From positions 1-24,609 of the forward strand of contig DUCA01000120.1 in assembly GCA_012960055.1 (NCBI GenBank): a stretch of DNA of 24,609 bases. Direction: 5' to 3'. This document shows positions 1 through 7,719 of this stretch, piece after piece. This DNA is from Cycloclasticus sp. Lineage in GTDB: Bacteria > Pseudomonadota > Gammaproteobacteria > Methylococcales > Cycloclasticaceae. A program made the translations under genes and the position numbers. A model generated the notes under the pieces. It was not told the DNA's origin. It saw only the letters and a list, made by a program, of their open reading frames with translations, and searched no databases. Numbering within the stretch: the first letter of the stretch is position 1; every line of letters begins with the position of its first letter.

Positions 1-1
1 G

Positions 2-127
2 GCTTTCACCGTTATGCTGGTTGCAATAGCGGTCGCTGGTTCAGTTTGGGTTATGTATAACTTAGATAACAACATGATGCCAAGTATGCAAGATGTGATG
101 AATACGTTACCGCTAAACAGCAATTAA
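2..127 (+). CDS. cyoD: Cytochrome bo ubiquinol oxidase subunit IV, C-terminal end
   Basis: This is the 3' end of an open frame that enters from the left edge and stops with TAA at 125-127. The 41 residues visible contain a hydrophobic stretch (AFTVMLVAIAVAGSVWVMY) followed by NLDNNMMP. That is how CyoD, the small membrane subunit IV of the quinol-oxidising haem-copper oxidase, normally ends. The next gene, 8 bases on, encodes a SURF1 protein, as is common in cyo operons. The upstream part of the operon (cyoABC) is outside the window. The identification rests on a short piece, but the neighbour supports it. Confidence 0.7.
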   Translation, partial: AFTVMLVAIAVAGSVWVMYNLDNNMMPSMQDVMNTLPLNSN

Positions 128-135
128 CATCATGA

Positions 136-885
136 ATGAGTTACCTCAGCGACAACGGTAAACCACTATCAGGAAAACCAGTTTTATCCTGGTTTATCAG
201 TCTCGCCATCGTTCTTTCAATTATTGGTTTGATACTGCTCGGTAACTGGCAGCTAAACCGGTTAGATTGGAAGCTCGCATTGATAGACCGCGTTGAAAGC
301 CGAGTCTCTGCCGCAGTAGTCATCGCGCCATCAAAAGAGCAATGGACTTCGGTTACCCAAGAAAAAGATGAGTATCGACACGTGTCTGTTCAAGGCCAGT
401 TTTTGCACGAAAAAGAAACTCTCGTTTGGGCAATAACCGAACACGGTAATGGTTACTGGGTATTAACCCCTCTTGTAACAACTAAGCATGAAACTATATT
501 GATAAATCGTGGTTTTGTTCCTATCGATTCAGCAAGCCCATCAACACGTCTCACTGGTCAAATTACAGGCAATCTCACCATTACTGGCTTATTACGCATC
601 AATGAACCAAATGGAATACCTCTTCGTGACAACGACCCTAATGCTGAACATTGGTATTCACGAGATGTTGCGGCCATTGCCAAGGCAAGAGATCTGGAAA
701 ATATCGCCCCCTACTTCATTGATGCAGACAATACTAAAAATACCGGTGGATTACCTATCGGCGGCTTAACCATAGTCAACTATAGAAACTCTCATCTCAC
801 CTATGCACTGACTTGGTATGGCTTAGCATTACTGTTAGCCATAATGAGCATATATGTCATATGGCTTGAGCGGAAAAGTCCTTAG
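136..885 (+). CDS. SURF1 family oxidase assembly protein
   Basis: A 249-residue protein of the SURF1/Shy1 family, which assists assembly (haem a/o handling) of haem-copper oxidases in the inner membrane. The family layout is visible: an N-terminal transmembrane helix at about 18-40, then the family motif LGNWQLNRLDWK at about 35-46, a soluble periplasmic domain with GHG/GYWVLTPL-type and LINRGFVP segments, and a second transmembrane helix at about 221-243 followed by WLERK. Length is normal. The ATG at 136 lies 8 bases after the cyoD stop, so the two genes are most likely co-transcribed and serve the cytochrome bo oxidase. A second ATG at 132 is in another frame and was not used. Confidence 0.85.
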   Translation: MSYLSDNGKPLSGKPVLSWFISLAIVLSIIGLILLGNWQLNRLDWKLALIDRVESRVSAAVVIAPSKEQWTSVTQEKDEYRHVSVQGQFLHEKETLVWAITEHGNGYWVLTPLVTTKHETILINRGFVPIDSASPSTRLTGQITGNLTITGLLRINEPNGIPLRDNDPNAEHWYSRDVAAIAKARDLENIAPYFIDADNTKNTGGLPIGGLTIVNYRNSHLTYALTWYGLALLLAIMSIYVIWLERKSP

Positions 886-1231
886 TTACCAAAACTGTTC
901 TCTTAATAGGGCTGTGACTTTTCTAGCAAAATTCCGCACCATCCCACTTTTTTACTACACTCCAAAAAAAACTCATCTTCACCTTTAAATAAATTAAATA
1001 AGTACGACAATAAAAATGTATTGATGCTAGCAAGAATAAAATGCCACAAAAAATCACTTTTTTGGTTACAAAGCGGCGAGTGTAGTGGTGACAGAGTAAT
1101 CCCCCCATAAGTAACCAAGATAAATACAACTGGGTACTTCAACATACGTTACAAATTACTTAGCCGGCGTTAAAACTTTAGTGTTGTCCTACGCCGACTA
1201 TTTAATTCTAAAGCGATTGTATCCAGCTCGT
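886..1231. other. Intergenic region without a supported gene
   Basis: No convincing gene is present. Two overlapping minus-strand open frames of 68-80 codons (about 903-1145) resemble no family I recognise, overlap each other in different frames and lack a clear ribosome-binding site. An imperfect inverted repeat (CGGCGT at 1165-1170 with ACGCCG at 1191-1196, flanked by TAG and CTA) is the only structure seen. It may be part of an old mobile-element end. Confidence 0.4.
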
Positions 1232-1417
1232 TTAACAAACGAGCCAAGCACTATGGTTACCCACTAGCCCTCTTGAAATTTCCTCGCATTCTGTAAACGT
1301 TAAATCTCCAGAAAACCCACGTCTTGTCGATGACTCAATGCCGCCATGACATCTTAAGTATGAAAAAATCATTGCAGAATAATTTACCTCAAGATAAGCC
1401 GAAAGTTCTTTAAACAA
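1232..1417 (-). pseudogene. IS30-family transposase remnant (N-terminal fragment)
   Basis: The 61-codon minus-strand frame contains HGGIESSTRRGFSGD followed by LTFTECEEISRGLVGNHS. This matches the helix-turn-helix entry region of IS30-family transposases, which typically reads like LTxxEREEISRGLAxGxS. The match then stops: after NHSAWLVC comes a stop codon, and the rest of the transposase, including the DDE domain, is absent. I see no clear terminal repeats. It is therefore a decayed fragment lying between the cyo end and the nickel-related genes. The call rests on one motif recognised by eye. Confidence 0.5.
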
Positions 1418-1442
1418 ATAAAATTAGCTCTTATGATTTTAT

Positions 1443-1463
1443 ATGATGCAATATTTGCATCAT
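1443..1463. promoter_or_regulatory. Perfect 21-bp palindrome upstream of the CooC-like gene (candidate operator)
   Basis: Two perfect 9-bp arms (ATGATGCAA and TTGCATCAT) are separated by TAT. The site ends 52 bases before the ATG of the CooC-like gene. A weak -35-like TTGCAT (1455-1460) lies in the right arm, with a TAATGT 17 bases further on, so a bound regulator could block or position RNA polymerase. I do not recognise the motif as belonging to a named regulator. It differs from the MerR-type operator and from the receptor-gene palindrome elsewhere in the window. Confidence 0.6.
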
Positions 1464-1515
1464 TGGAACTCATAGACTAATGTAACCTTACTTTAGTCAT
1501 TAAAAGAGGCTTTTT

Positions 1516-2373
1516 ATGAAATTTGCAACTGTAGGTAAAGGCGGTTCTGGAAAAACAACTATCGCTGGTATGCTGGCTCGACTGCTGGCAGCGGATAATC
1601 ACAAAGTACTAGCTATCGATGGCGATCCTAACCCAAACCTAGCCTTAGCATTGGGAATATCACGCGAGGAAGCAGATAAAATTAACTATATCCCTCCCTC
1701 TATTATGCAGATACAAGAACATGATGGTGTACATAGCCTGCATATGACAGTTTCAGAAAAAGAGCTCATCGATAAATATGCTACAAGCGCACCTGGAAAA
1801 ATCGACCTAATTGTTATGGGTAAACCTGCTGACGGCAGTGCTGGTAGTGGTTGTATGTGCGCGTCACACAGAGCTGTGCGGGGCGTTATAACGGAAATGA
1901 GTGGCTATGGTGAGTTTACTGTCACCGATATGGAGGCTGGTCTGGAACACCTTAAACGTGGAACGGCTCGTAATGTGGATACTATGCTTGTAGTGAGTGA
2001 ACCGTACTATCGTTCATTAGAAGCTTCCGCTAGAACCTTCTTGCTCGCTAAAGAACTCGAAATTCCGCACGTTTATGTGATTGCTAACAAAATTAAAACC
2101 GACGCTGATCAAGCCGCTGTAGAACAATTTTGTGAACAATATAATATGCCCATTATTGGTATTGTTCCTTATGAAGAAGACTTTATGGAAGCTGAACGTC
2201 AGTGTTTAGCTCCAATTGATTATTCATCTGAATCCGCTGGAGCTTTAGCTGTAAGGGAGATTGCTGAAGTCTTAAAACAACTTAATGCTTCAGAGAACAA
2301 AAATATGGATTTACCTAACTGGACAAAGAAGAAAAAACCATTGTCTTGCGGGACCAAAAAGCACCTTGATTAG
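1516..2373 (+). CDS. CooC-like nickel-insertion ATPase
   Basis: A 285-residue P-loop ATPase of the MinD/SIMIBI class, CooC family. CooC proteins load nickel into carbon monoxide dehydrogenase and bind Ni or Zn between two subunits through a CxC motif. Here the deviant Walker A with the signature lysine is GKGGSGKTT (7-15), the switch I region is DGDPNPN (35-41), and the metal-binding motif is CMC (Cys113, Cys115), in almost the same place as in CooC1. The last 25 residues are Lys-rich and non-conserved. An AAGAGG ribosome-binding site precedes the ATG. No CODH gene is in the window, while a [NiFe]-hydrogenase lacking HypA/HypB is. I infer, but cannot show, a role in hydrogenase nickel loading. 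The gene converges with tonB. Confidence 0.8.
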   Translation: MKFATVGKGGSGKTTIAGMLARLLAADNHKVLAIDGDPNPNLALALGISREEADKINYIPPSIMQIQEHDGVHSLHMTVSEKELIDKYATSAPGKIDLIVMGKPADGSAGSGCMCASHRAVRGVITEMSGYGEFTVTDMEAGLEHLKRGTARNVDTMLVVSEPYYRSLEASARTFLLAKELEIPHVYVIANKIKTDADQAAVEQFCEQYNMPIIGIVPYEEDFMEAERQCLAPIDYSSESAGALAVREIAEVLKQLNASENKNMDLPNWTKKKKPLSCGTKKHLD

Positions 2374-2389
2374 ATAACAAATTACTGCA

Positions 2390-3199
2390 CTAGTTAATTT
2401 TAAAATTAATAGGCACGCGTATCCAGCTGGCTACTGATTTCCCACCTTTCGAGGCAGGCCGAAAAAGCCACTTTGATTTTACAGTAGATAACGCACTTCC
2501 ATCCAGAAGCGCATAGCCAGATGACGTCGAAACGTAAGCGTCTGCAACACTACCGTCTATAGCAACCAATATTGTGACCATTACTGTCCCAACCTCGCCC
2601 AAATCGCGCGAGCGGCTGGGGTACGGTGGTTTTGGAATCAAGTGATACAAAGGGAAAGCAGATATTTCAGGCTTTAATGTTGCAACAATACCTTTTGAGG
2701 TCGCCATACTTCCAGGATTACCCTGATTGCTTGCTGTCGTTTGATCATCACTTTCTTCTTTAGATACCCTTGCGGACTGAGATGTTGAAACTTCTGCTTT
2801 TTCCGTGACGGATGTTGTTGGCTCACTGGGCTGTTGCGCATCCGAAATACTTTCTGTTGGTTTCTTTTTGACTGGGTTAGCCGTTTCTTTAACCAATTTC
2901 TTTTTTGGCTTTTTCTTGGCTTTATTTACTACTTTAGGTTTTTGAAAAGCTGGTTCTACTAGCGGCTTACTTTTGGCCGCTAATTTCGAGTTATTGCTTG
3001 AAATCTGATTATTTTTAGAAGGCGCATCGGGTCTCGGACGTGTTGTTGAAGAATTTTTATGTCCAACCACTGACACGGCTAAAGCGCTACTGATTGAATG
3101 CGCCTTTCCAAATTCGATACCACCCAACATAGCAAAACCAGCATGCATTAATACCGAGAGTATGACTGCAATAGGGCCCTGAGCACGATCTAAATTCAT
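2390..3199 (-). CDS. tonB: TonB energy-transducing protein
   Basis: A 269-residue TonB protein that spans the periplasm to pass proton-motive energy to an outer-membrane receptor. It has a single N-terminal anchor (about 8-28), a long low-complexity Lys/Pro/Ser/Thr linker (about 50-165, including KAKKKPKKK), and a C-terminal TonB domain (about 188-269). Within that domain PPYPSRSRDLGEVGTVMV and KWLFRPASKGG match the family. The ATG overlaps the exbD stop (ATGA), so it is translationally coupled. It is the last gene of the receptor-exbB-exbD-tonB group and is probably dedicated to that receptor. Confidence 0.9.
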   Translation of the reverse strand: MNLDRAQGPIAVILSVLMHAGFAMLGGIEFGKAHSISSALAVSVVGHKNSSTTRPRPDAPSKNNQISSNNSKLAAKSKPLVEPAFQKPKVVNKAKKKPKKKLVKETANPVKKKPTESISDAQQPSEPTTSVTEKAEVSTSQSARVSKEESDDQTTASNQGNPGSMATSKGIVATLKPEISAFPLYHLIPKPPYPSRSRDLGEVGTVMVTILVAIDGSVADAYVSTSSGYALLDGSALSTVKSKWLFRPASKGGKSVASWIRVPINFKIN

Positions 3200-3624
3200 T
3201 CAATAGTTGTTGAATTAAAGTCCTTATCGGCTGCAATCGTCAATCCAGAAATACCTGCCTTACGTGCCAGATCCATAACGTTAACTAACGACTCAAGCTT
3301 TGCCTCACGGTCCGCTACAACATATAACGCGATATCTTTGGTCGCGTTAGTTTTTGCCATTGCCAACGCATCACCAAGGTGCACTAGCGTTATGGGTTTC
3401 TCCTCTAAAAACAACAACCCATTTTTCTTTATAGTTAAAGTTAATACTTCTGACTTAACTTGCTTTGTTTCACTCGCTTTGGGTAAGTCTACAGGTAAGC
3501 CACTTTTGTAGGTCATGAACATACTCGCGTAGATAAATGCTACTAGAACTAAAAACACCACATCAATTAATGGAATCATTTCCACTTGAGGTTCATTAGC
3601 TGATAAATGGTTAGGCAACTTCAT
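3196..3624 (-). CDS. exbD: ExbD biopolymer transport protein
   Basis: A 142-residue ExbD/TolR protein, part of the ExbB-ExbD proton-driven motor in the inner membrane. The N-terminal segment VEMIPLIDVVFLVLVAFIYAS (about 14-34) carries the single transmembrane helix with the conserved Asp of the IPLIDVVF motif, the proton-path residue. A soluble periplasmic domain follows (about 45-130). It lies 27 bases after exbB and overlaps tonB by 4 bases. Confidence 0.92.
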   Translation of the reverse strand: MKLPNHLSANEPQVEMIPLIDVVFLVLVAFIYASMFMTYKSGLPVDLPKASETKQVKSEVLTLTIKKNGLLFLEEKPITLVHLGDALAMAKTNATKDIALYVVADREAKLESLVNVMDLARKAGISGLTIAADKDFNSTTIE

Positions 3625-3651
3625 TTGGCGTCAAATTTAATAAAATAAATT

Positions 3652-4248
3652 CTACATAACTGGATTAAGGCCGAGCGATAATTCAAGTTCAGTCGCATGT
3701 GCTTCTAACTCAAAACGAAGTTTTTCAGCTTTAGACTGAAATACCTTATAAGCAATTAGGCTAGGCATTGCGATCCCAAGACCAAAAGCAGTTGTAATTA
3801 ACGCCTGTGCTAATCCACCGCTGGCTGCAATTGGGTCAATTAATGAAGCATCGCCCAATAGTTGAAAAGATTCTATGATGCCCAATACTGTACCAAAAAT
3901 ACCCAATAATGGGGCTAGCGACACCATTGTATTCAAAACCCCAAGGTTACGAGTTACTTTGCTGGCTTCCTTGGCCCCTGCTTGTTGCATTCGCCAAGAC
4001 GCTTCATCGCGTGTACTAATCAAACCTTCAAGTAGCACACGTGCAATTAAGTCAGGGTTAATGTCATCAGGTGCAATCTGCTGACCATTTTTAGCGTAAC
4101 TGTACAGTTGGGTAATTAATTCAGGCCGTCGGCCATTTCGATAACGCAACCAAAAGAAGGTCCTATCAAAAATTACTGCTAAGGAGATAACAGAACATAA
4201 CAACAGTGGATACATAACGGGTCCACCAGCAAAGAATATTTCAGCCAT
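3652..4248 (-). CDS. exbB: ExbB MotA/TolQ/ExbB proton-channel protein
   Basis: A 198-residue ExbB-type protein with three transmembrane segments: near 9-30, and a pair at about 103-125 and 138-165. The family signature NLGVLNTMVSLAPLLGIFGTV sits at about 100-120. It forms the inner-membrane motor with ExbD. It starts 68 bases after the receptor gene and beyond a strong terminator hairpin. It is therefore expressed either by read-through or from a weak promoter I cannot pick out. The ribosome-binding site is poor. Confidence 0.92.
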   Translation of the reverse strand: MAEIFFAGGPVMYPLLLCSVISLAVIFDRTFFWLRYRNGRRPELITQLYSYAKNGQQIAPDDINPDLIARVLLEGLISTRDEASWRMQQAGAKEASKVTRNLGVLNTMVSLAPLLGIFGTVLGIIESFQLLGDASLIDPIAASGGLAQALITTAFGLGIAMPSLIAYKVFQSKAEKLRFELEAHATELELSLGLNPVM

Positions 4249-4260
4249 CTAGGTTAATAC

Positions 4261-4309
4261 CATCTACAAAAACTTATTAGCCCATGCTGGTTTAACCAGC
4301 ATGGGCTAA
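4261..4309 (-). terminator. Rho-independent terminator after the TonB-dependent receptor gene
   Basis: Read on the minus strand, a perfect GC-rich stem (TAGCCCATGCTGG pairing with CCAGCATGGGCTA, 4278-4290 and 4296-4308) with a very short loop is followed by a T-rich tract (AAGTTTTTG). It sits between the receptor stop codon and exbB, so it should set the receptor:motor ratio by partial termination. Confidence 0.85.
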
Positions 4310-4316
4310 GGTTCAA

Positions 4317-6167
4317 TTATCTATGTGTCCAACGGAAACCAACCATAGCGGTTCGTCTCACATTGGGGTCATCACCAAACCGATCGAACGTAATATATTT
4401 AGTGTCGGTAATATTATCAATGCTTACAAACAGCGCTAGATTTTTCATCGCCATATATTCAAAACGACCGTCTAGCACTGTGTAATCGTCATCTCTCAAC
4501 GATGCCCTTGCATTATTTCTGGCATTTCGAAGTGATAGGTTTGCTCGTTTTTTATCATCAAGATACTGTATACCTAAATCAAAAATATCTTCTGGGAAGG
4601 GGTCCGTTGTTTCCAATTGTGAGTGAGTATAACCAACATACGAAGATATATGCTTAGTGATTGGGTAGTTTAAAACTGCTTCAATACCACTATTATCAAA
4701 CTCCCCAGAGTTTTCTTGGAAACCGCCCCAACCACCAACACTTACGATAAGGTTATCGCCTTCCATCCACCACGCTGTAATATCAAATTCAGCTCCGTTG
4801 CTGAAACGCTTGTTTAAACCCATTTCAAAATGACGAAACTCTTCTGGATCTAAGGTTGGTTCATTAAGTTCGTTATTATCTCCCAGCCTCGGCACACGGA
4901 ATGCCTCACCGGCACGTGCGCGCAATGCAAGGCTTGGATCAACTGTATAGACTATACCGATTTCTGGAGATACGTCTGTGGAGAAGTCCTCACCTTTAGT
5001 GACACGAACACCACCATCAATACGAATATTATCGCCGAAACCTTGGCTCGCCTGTACATAGGCAGTGTAAAAACTGGTCTCGTCCTCTTCAGCAGTACCT
5101 TCGTATCTATCATCGCTGTACTCTACTGCATTAAAACCAACCGTCGTGGTGTTACCGCCACTTCGTAACCACGTATGCCTAGCCAAGATACCCGTTTCAT
5201 CTTCTTTTCTAGGGCTACCAGTGCCATCTACCTTGTCACCATTAAGATATTTTGCTTTAGTATTGTCTAAGGTATTGTCATAAATAGCGATTAGACTATT
5301 AGATGCCGCTGTTTTACGGTCGAGATGAACGACAAAGTCAGTTTCATTTTGCCCAAACCTCTGATAAGTTACACCGTTTTCATATTCATCCATATCATCA
5401 GGATCTTCTTCTTCATGGGATACTCTCATCCCAATACTCCATTCCTTATTGATGGCTTGGGTAAGTTTTAAGTTGATATTGGTATTGTCATGCGCTGCAG
5501 CACCTTTGTCGCCACCTGTATCTTGGCCATCAGTGTTACGGTCAAGAGCGCTTACAAGAATACTTCCACTATCCCATCCATAACCAAAATCGCCAAAAAC
5601 TTCGGTCGTATCATACCTACCTGTTGATGCTTGCATGAAACCACTAGCACCCTTACCTGGGTTGCGGGTAAAGATGTCAATCACACCAGCTACACCACTG
5701 GCACCGTGCTCCAGCACAGAAGGGCCGCGGGTAACTTCCACCCGGTCAATCATATCAGCTGAATAACGGTCCACACGTGCATGAAAATGATTGTTAACCT
5801 GAATAGGGATACCATCAACGAATACAGCCACATGCGGTCCTTGTAAGCCACGAATCATAAAACCAGAATTCGACCCACCAAAACCAATATCTGACCCTCT
5901 TGATGTTGCTACACCTGGCGTGCCACTAAACAGGGCATCACTGATGTTGATAAAATGCATAGCATCTGTGTCGTCGCGCGTGATAACAGAAACAGATTGA
6001 GACTTGTCTGCTTGTGTCGTTTCTACTTGAATAACTGGTAATGTTGGTGGCGCATCAGCAGACGAATCTACCGCTAAAACATTAACTGGTCCAAAAAGCC
6101 ATAAAGTAGCTAAAACGCCACCTATATTTTTACAACTAAGTAACTTCTGAGTCCTAAAAAAATTCAT
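4317..6167 (-). CDS. TonB-dependent outer-membrane receptor (possible nickel/metal chelate importer)
   Basis: A 616-residue TonB-dependent receptor. It has a signal peptide (about 1-33, ending LAVDSSA) and a TonB-box-like LPVIQVETT (about 43-51). The plug domain (about 60-170) includes the family motifs FMIRGLQGPHVAVFVDGIP and IDRVEVTRGPSVLEHG, and a beta-barrel follows to the end (VGFRWTHR). A His-containing HFHAR follows the plug motif. It is short for the family, similar to BtuB-sized receptors. The ribosome-binding site GGAGGG stands 4 bases from the ATG. Its own exbB-exbD-tonB genes follow. The substrate cannot be read from sequence. The surrounding nickel-enzyme genes make a nickel chelate the leading guess, with cobalamin, copper or a siderophore as alternatives. 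Confidence 0.9.
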   Translation of the reverse strand: MNFFRTQKLLSCKNIGGVLATLWLFGPVNVLAVDSSADAPPTLPVIQVETTQADKSQSVSVITRDDTDAMHFINISDALFSGTPGVATSRGSDIGFGGSNSGFMIRGLQGPHVAVFVDGIPIQVNNHFHARVDRYSADMIDRVEVTRGPSVLEHGASGVAGVIDIFTRNPGKGASGFMQASTGRYDTTEVFGDFGYGWDSGSILVSALDRNTDGQDTGGDKGAAAHDNTNINLKLTQAINKEWSIGMRVSHEEEDPDDMDEYENGVTYQRFGQNETDFVVHLDRKTAASNSLIAIYDNTLDNTKAKYLNGDKVDGTGSPRKEDETGILARHTWLRSGGNTTTVGFNAVEYSDDRYEGTAEEDETSFYTAYVQASQGFGDNIRIDGGVRVTKGEDFSTDVSPEIGIVYTVDPSLALRARAGEAFRVPRLGDNNELNEPTLDPEEFRHFEMGLNKRFSNGAEFDITAWWMEGDNLIVSVGGWGGFQENSGEFDNSGIEAVLNYPITKHISSYVGYTHSQLETTDPFPEDIFDLGIQYLDDKKRANLSLRNARNNARASLRDDDYTVLDGRFEYMAMKNLALFVSIDNITDTKYITFDRFGDDPNVRRTAMVGFRWTHR

Positions 6168-6204
6168 ATTCCCTCCGAAGGGTATTATTAATTTTTTACT
6201 TCAT

Positions 6205-6233
6205 CATATAAAACTACTACAAACTACAGTCAA
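6205..6233 (-). promoter_or_regulatory. Promoter of the TonB-dependent receptor gene
   Basis: On the minus strand a TTGACT -35 (6228-6233) is followed after 17 bases by TATATG (6205-6210), about 38 bases before the ATG. Spacing is ideal and the -35 is 5/6 consensus. It lies directly beside the 31-bp palindrome. Confidence 0.6.
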
Positions 6234-6234
6234 T

Positions 6235-6265
6235 ATAGAACATTGACCATAGGTCAATGTTCTAT
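6235..6265. promoter_or_regulatory. Perfect 31-bp palindrome at the receptor promoter (candidate operator)
   Basis: Two perfect 14-bp arms (ATAGAACATTGACC and GGTCAATGTTCTAT) flank ATA. The site abuts the -35 box of the receptor gene on the upstream side. There is no T-tract, so an operator is more likely than a terminator. It could serve a metal- or substrate-responsive regulator that is not encoded recognisably nearby. I cannot match it to a known box. Confidence 0.65.
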
Positions 6266-6392
6266 CAAAAACACATTATATTAGCAAGCAAGGAAGTCGT
6301 TTAAAGTAAATAAGTTTATTTAGGTTTGCGAAATATCAATCCTAATTCACTAGGAAATATTTGACATTAACTTACAGTAGGCAGAGTATGTA

Positions 6393-6488
6393 ATGACACA
6401 ATCGTTGAAACCGTTTGCGTATGGCGTAGATTACATAGAAACAGTTGCTTCAAAATCATTGAATTTCTTGAACAATGAAGTAGCCTAA
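6393..6488 (+). CDS. Possible 31-residue small protein
   Basis: A short frame (starts MTQSLKPFAYGVDY, ends NNEVA) stops 17 bases before the ATG of the next small membrane protein. It is hydrophilic to amphipathic, with no transmembrane segment and no family I recognise. A TTGACA (6361-6366) lies upstream but would start transcription near or after this ATG. The ribosome-binding site is also weak, so translation is doubtful. Reported because it is in tandem with a real-looking small gene. Confidence 0.3.
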   Translation: MTQSLKPFAYGVDYIETVASKSLNFLNNEVA

Positions 6489-6505
6489 AATATTTGGAGT
6501 TTGAT

Positions 6506-6772
6506 ATGGATCACATTCTTATAAAAGCCTTACCAAAAATTTACTTAATCATTATGGGTATTTTAAGCTCTTGGTTCTTGCTTCAACTAGCATATGCCGA
6601 CCCACGCTGTGCGAACTGCTCGATGAGCTTGGTTGCTTGGGCAATGCCACGTGCTGAACTTCTAGTATCCGGATGGATAATTGCTGGACTTGGAGCAATT
6701 GGGTTACACCTTAGTGAAATAACAGCTTATTACAAAACACTGAAAGGTGATAACTCGCAAGCAGACGGCTAA
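6506..6772 (+). CDS. Small two-helix membrane protein with a CxxC motif
   Basis: An 88-residue protein of unknown function. It has two hydrophobic segments (about 12-30 and 55-73) and between them the sequence ADPRCANC (Cys35, Cys38), which resembles a redox or metal-binding CxxC. I chose the ATG at 6506 because a GGAG stands 6 bases before it; an in-frame TTG at 6494 would add four residues. It is divergent from the receptor gene and converges with the TrmO-like gene. Possible roles are metal handling or electron transfer at the membrane for the hydrogenase; this is only inferred from position. Confidence 0.65.
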   Translation: MDHILIKALPKIYLIIMGILSSWFLLQLAYADPRCANCSMSLVAWAMPRAELLVSGWIIAGLGAIGLHLSEITAYYKTLKGDNSQADG

Positions 6773-6864
6773 ACCCAACTGCAAACTGGCTAGCAGGTTT
6801 ATCGCGGAGTCTTAGTTGTAACTATACGAAAAACTGAATAGTGTAACTGCTGCTTTGGTCTCAA

Positions 6865-7284
6865 CTAAGCGTTTAGGGCGCTGGAAGATGCAGCCTTGAT
6901 GTCTATTAGTGGCGTACCATCAATGGCGTCTAAACCTTTCACGACCACCTTATCGACTCCAACCTCTACGACATCAACGATACTAAAACCAATCGGATTT
7001 GGCCGTAGTGGACTTCGATTACAAAACACACCTATCATTTCCTTGTTTCTATTACCATTTGGGTACACGCGCAACACCTCTCGGTCTGCTTCATGTAACC
7101 AATAAAAAACGACAATGCGACTTAGCTCCTGCATGCCCGATAAGGCTAGGCAATAGCTAGGGAAAATCTCAAGTGTGGCTTTTTGTAACGAATGCTGGCC
7201 ATCTGGCGGCGCATCCTGAGTTGTTTTCAAACTCGAACGAATAACTCCAATGGGATTTACAGAAAACGTAGTTTTAACCGACAT
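6865..7284 (-). CDS. TrmO/TsaA-like (UPF0066, VirR/YaeB-type) SAM-dependent methyltransferase
   Basis: A 139-residue single-domain protein of the UPF0066 family. In E. coli the larger TrmO methylates ct6A in tRNA. The family signature NRSPLRPNPIGFS (about 88-100) is present, as are the N-terminal NPIGVIRS and the late GLDAIDGTPLIDIK. It lacks the C-terminal extension of TrmO, as do short homologues often found beside metal-enzyme genes. It is the last gene of the minus-strand hydrogenase run, after a gap of about 110 bases. It may be a passenger, or act in cofactor biology; that is not decidable here. Confidence 0.8.
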   Translation of the reverse strand: MSVKTTFSVNPIGVIRSSLKTTQDAPPDGQHSLQKATLEIFPSYCLALSGMQELSRIVVFYWLHEADREVLRVYPNGNRNKEMIGVFCNRSPLRPNPIGFSIVDVVEVGVDKVVVKGLDAIDGTPLIDIKAASSSALNA

Positions 7285-7396
7285 AGATTAATCCAATAAA
7301 ACTTGCATGCTCATGCTTTTTAATTTTTGCAGCCATTAAAACACTATCACAGTTGCGCGACAGGCTTTCAAATAAAAGTTAACCTCACTATTTTCA

Positions 7397-7657
7397 TCAC
7401 TCGGACTTTTCATCAAGAACACTAACAATTAACCCTGCGTGCTCATGCCCTTGATTACTTGATTTGGTCAGCCATTTAATGGCTTCAACGTGATTATGAG
7501 GGACACCAATACCGTCCTTATACATAATACCTAAATTAAACTGCGCTGCTGAATTTCCTTGAGTAGCCAGTGTTGTCCAAATCTCAGCGGCATCACTAAA
7601 ATTTCGCTGTTTATAGGCGTCTAGTCCATCGTCTAGTGTTTTCGTTTTACTGCTCAT
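7397..7657 (-). CDS. Small Sel1-repeat (TPR-like) protein
   Basis: An 86-residue protein with no signal peptide. It holds one clear Sel1-like repeat (NSAAQFNLGIMYKDGIGVPHN, with EAIKWLTKSSNQGH following) preceded by a TPR-like helix pair (DGLDAYKQRNFSDAAEIW). Such proteins mediate protein-protein contacts. It lies 62 bases after the maturation protease gene on the same strand, so a scaffold or chaperone role in hydrogenase assembly is plausible but unproven. Confidence 0.75.
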   Translation of the reverse strand: MSSKTKTLDDGLDAYKQRNFSDAAEIWTTLATQGNSAAQFNLGIMYKDGIGVPHNHVEAIKWLTKSSNQGHEHAGLIVSVLDEKSE

Positions 7658-7719
7658 ATTGTCCTGTTTATTAAAAAGCGTCCAAAAACTTTGTTGACTT
7701 AGCCTAAACAGCTATTGCA

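Noticed and set aside
873..923. GAAAAGTC/GACTTTTC repeat as a terminator of the SURF1 gene
   Set aside because: The loop of about 35 bases is too long and there is no run of T after a GC-rich stem.
903..1145. Two overlapping minus-strand frames (68 and 80 codons) with hydrophobic stretches
   Set aside because: They overlap in different frames, have no clear ribosome-binding site and match no family I recognise; the hydrophobic character follows from AT-rich composition.
1165..1196. CGGCGT/ACGCCG inverted repeat as an integron attC site or terminator
   Set aside because: No core sites of the attC type and no T-tract follow it; arms are short.
2393..2408. AT-only palindrome TTAATTTTAAAATTAA at the end of tonB as a terminator
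   Set aside because: It has no GC pairs and lies inside the tonB coding end; a chance AT palindrome is as likely.
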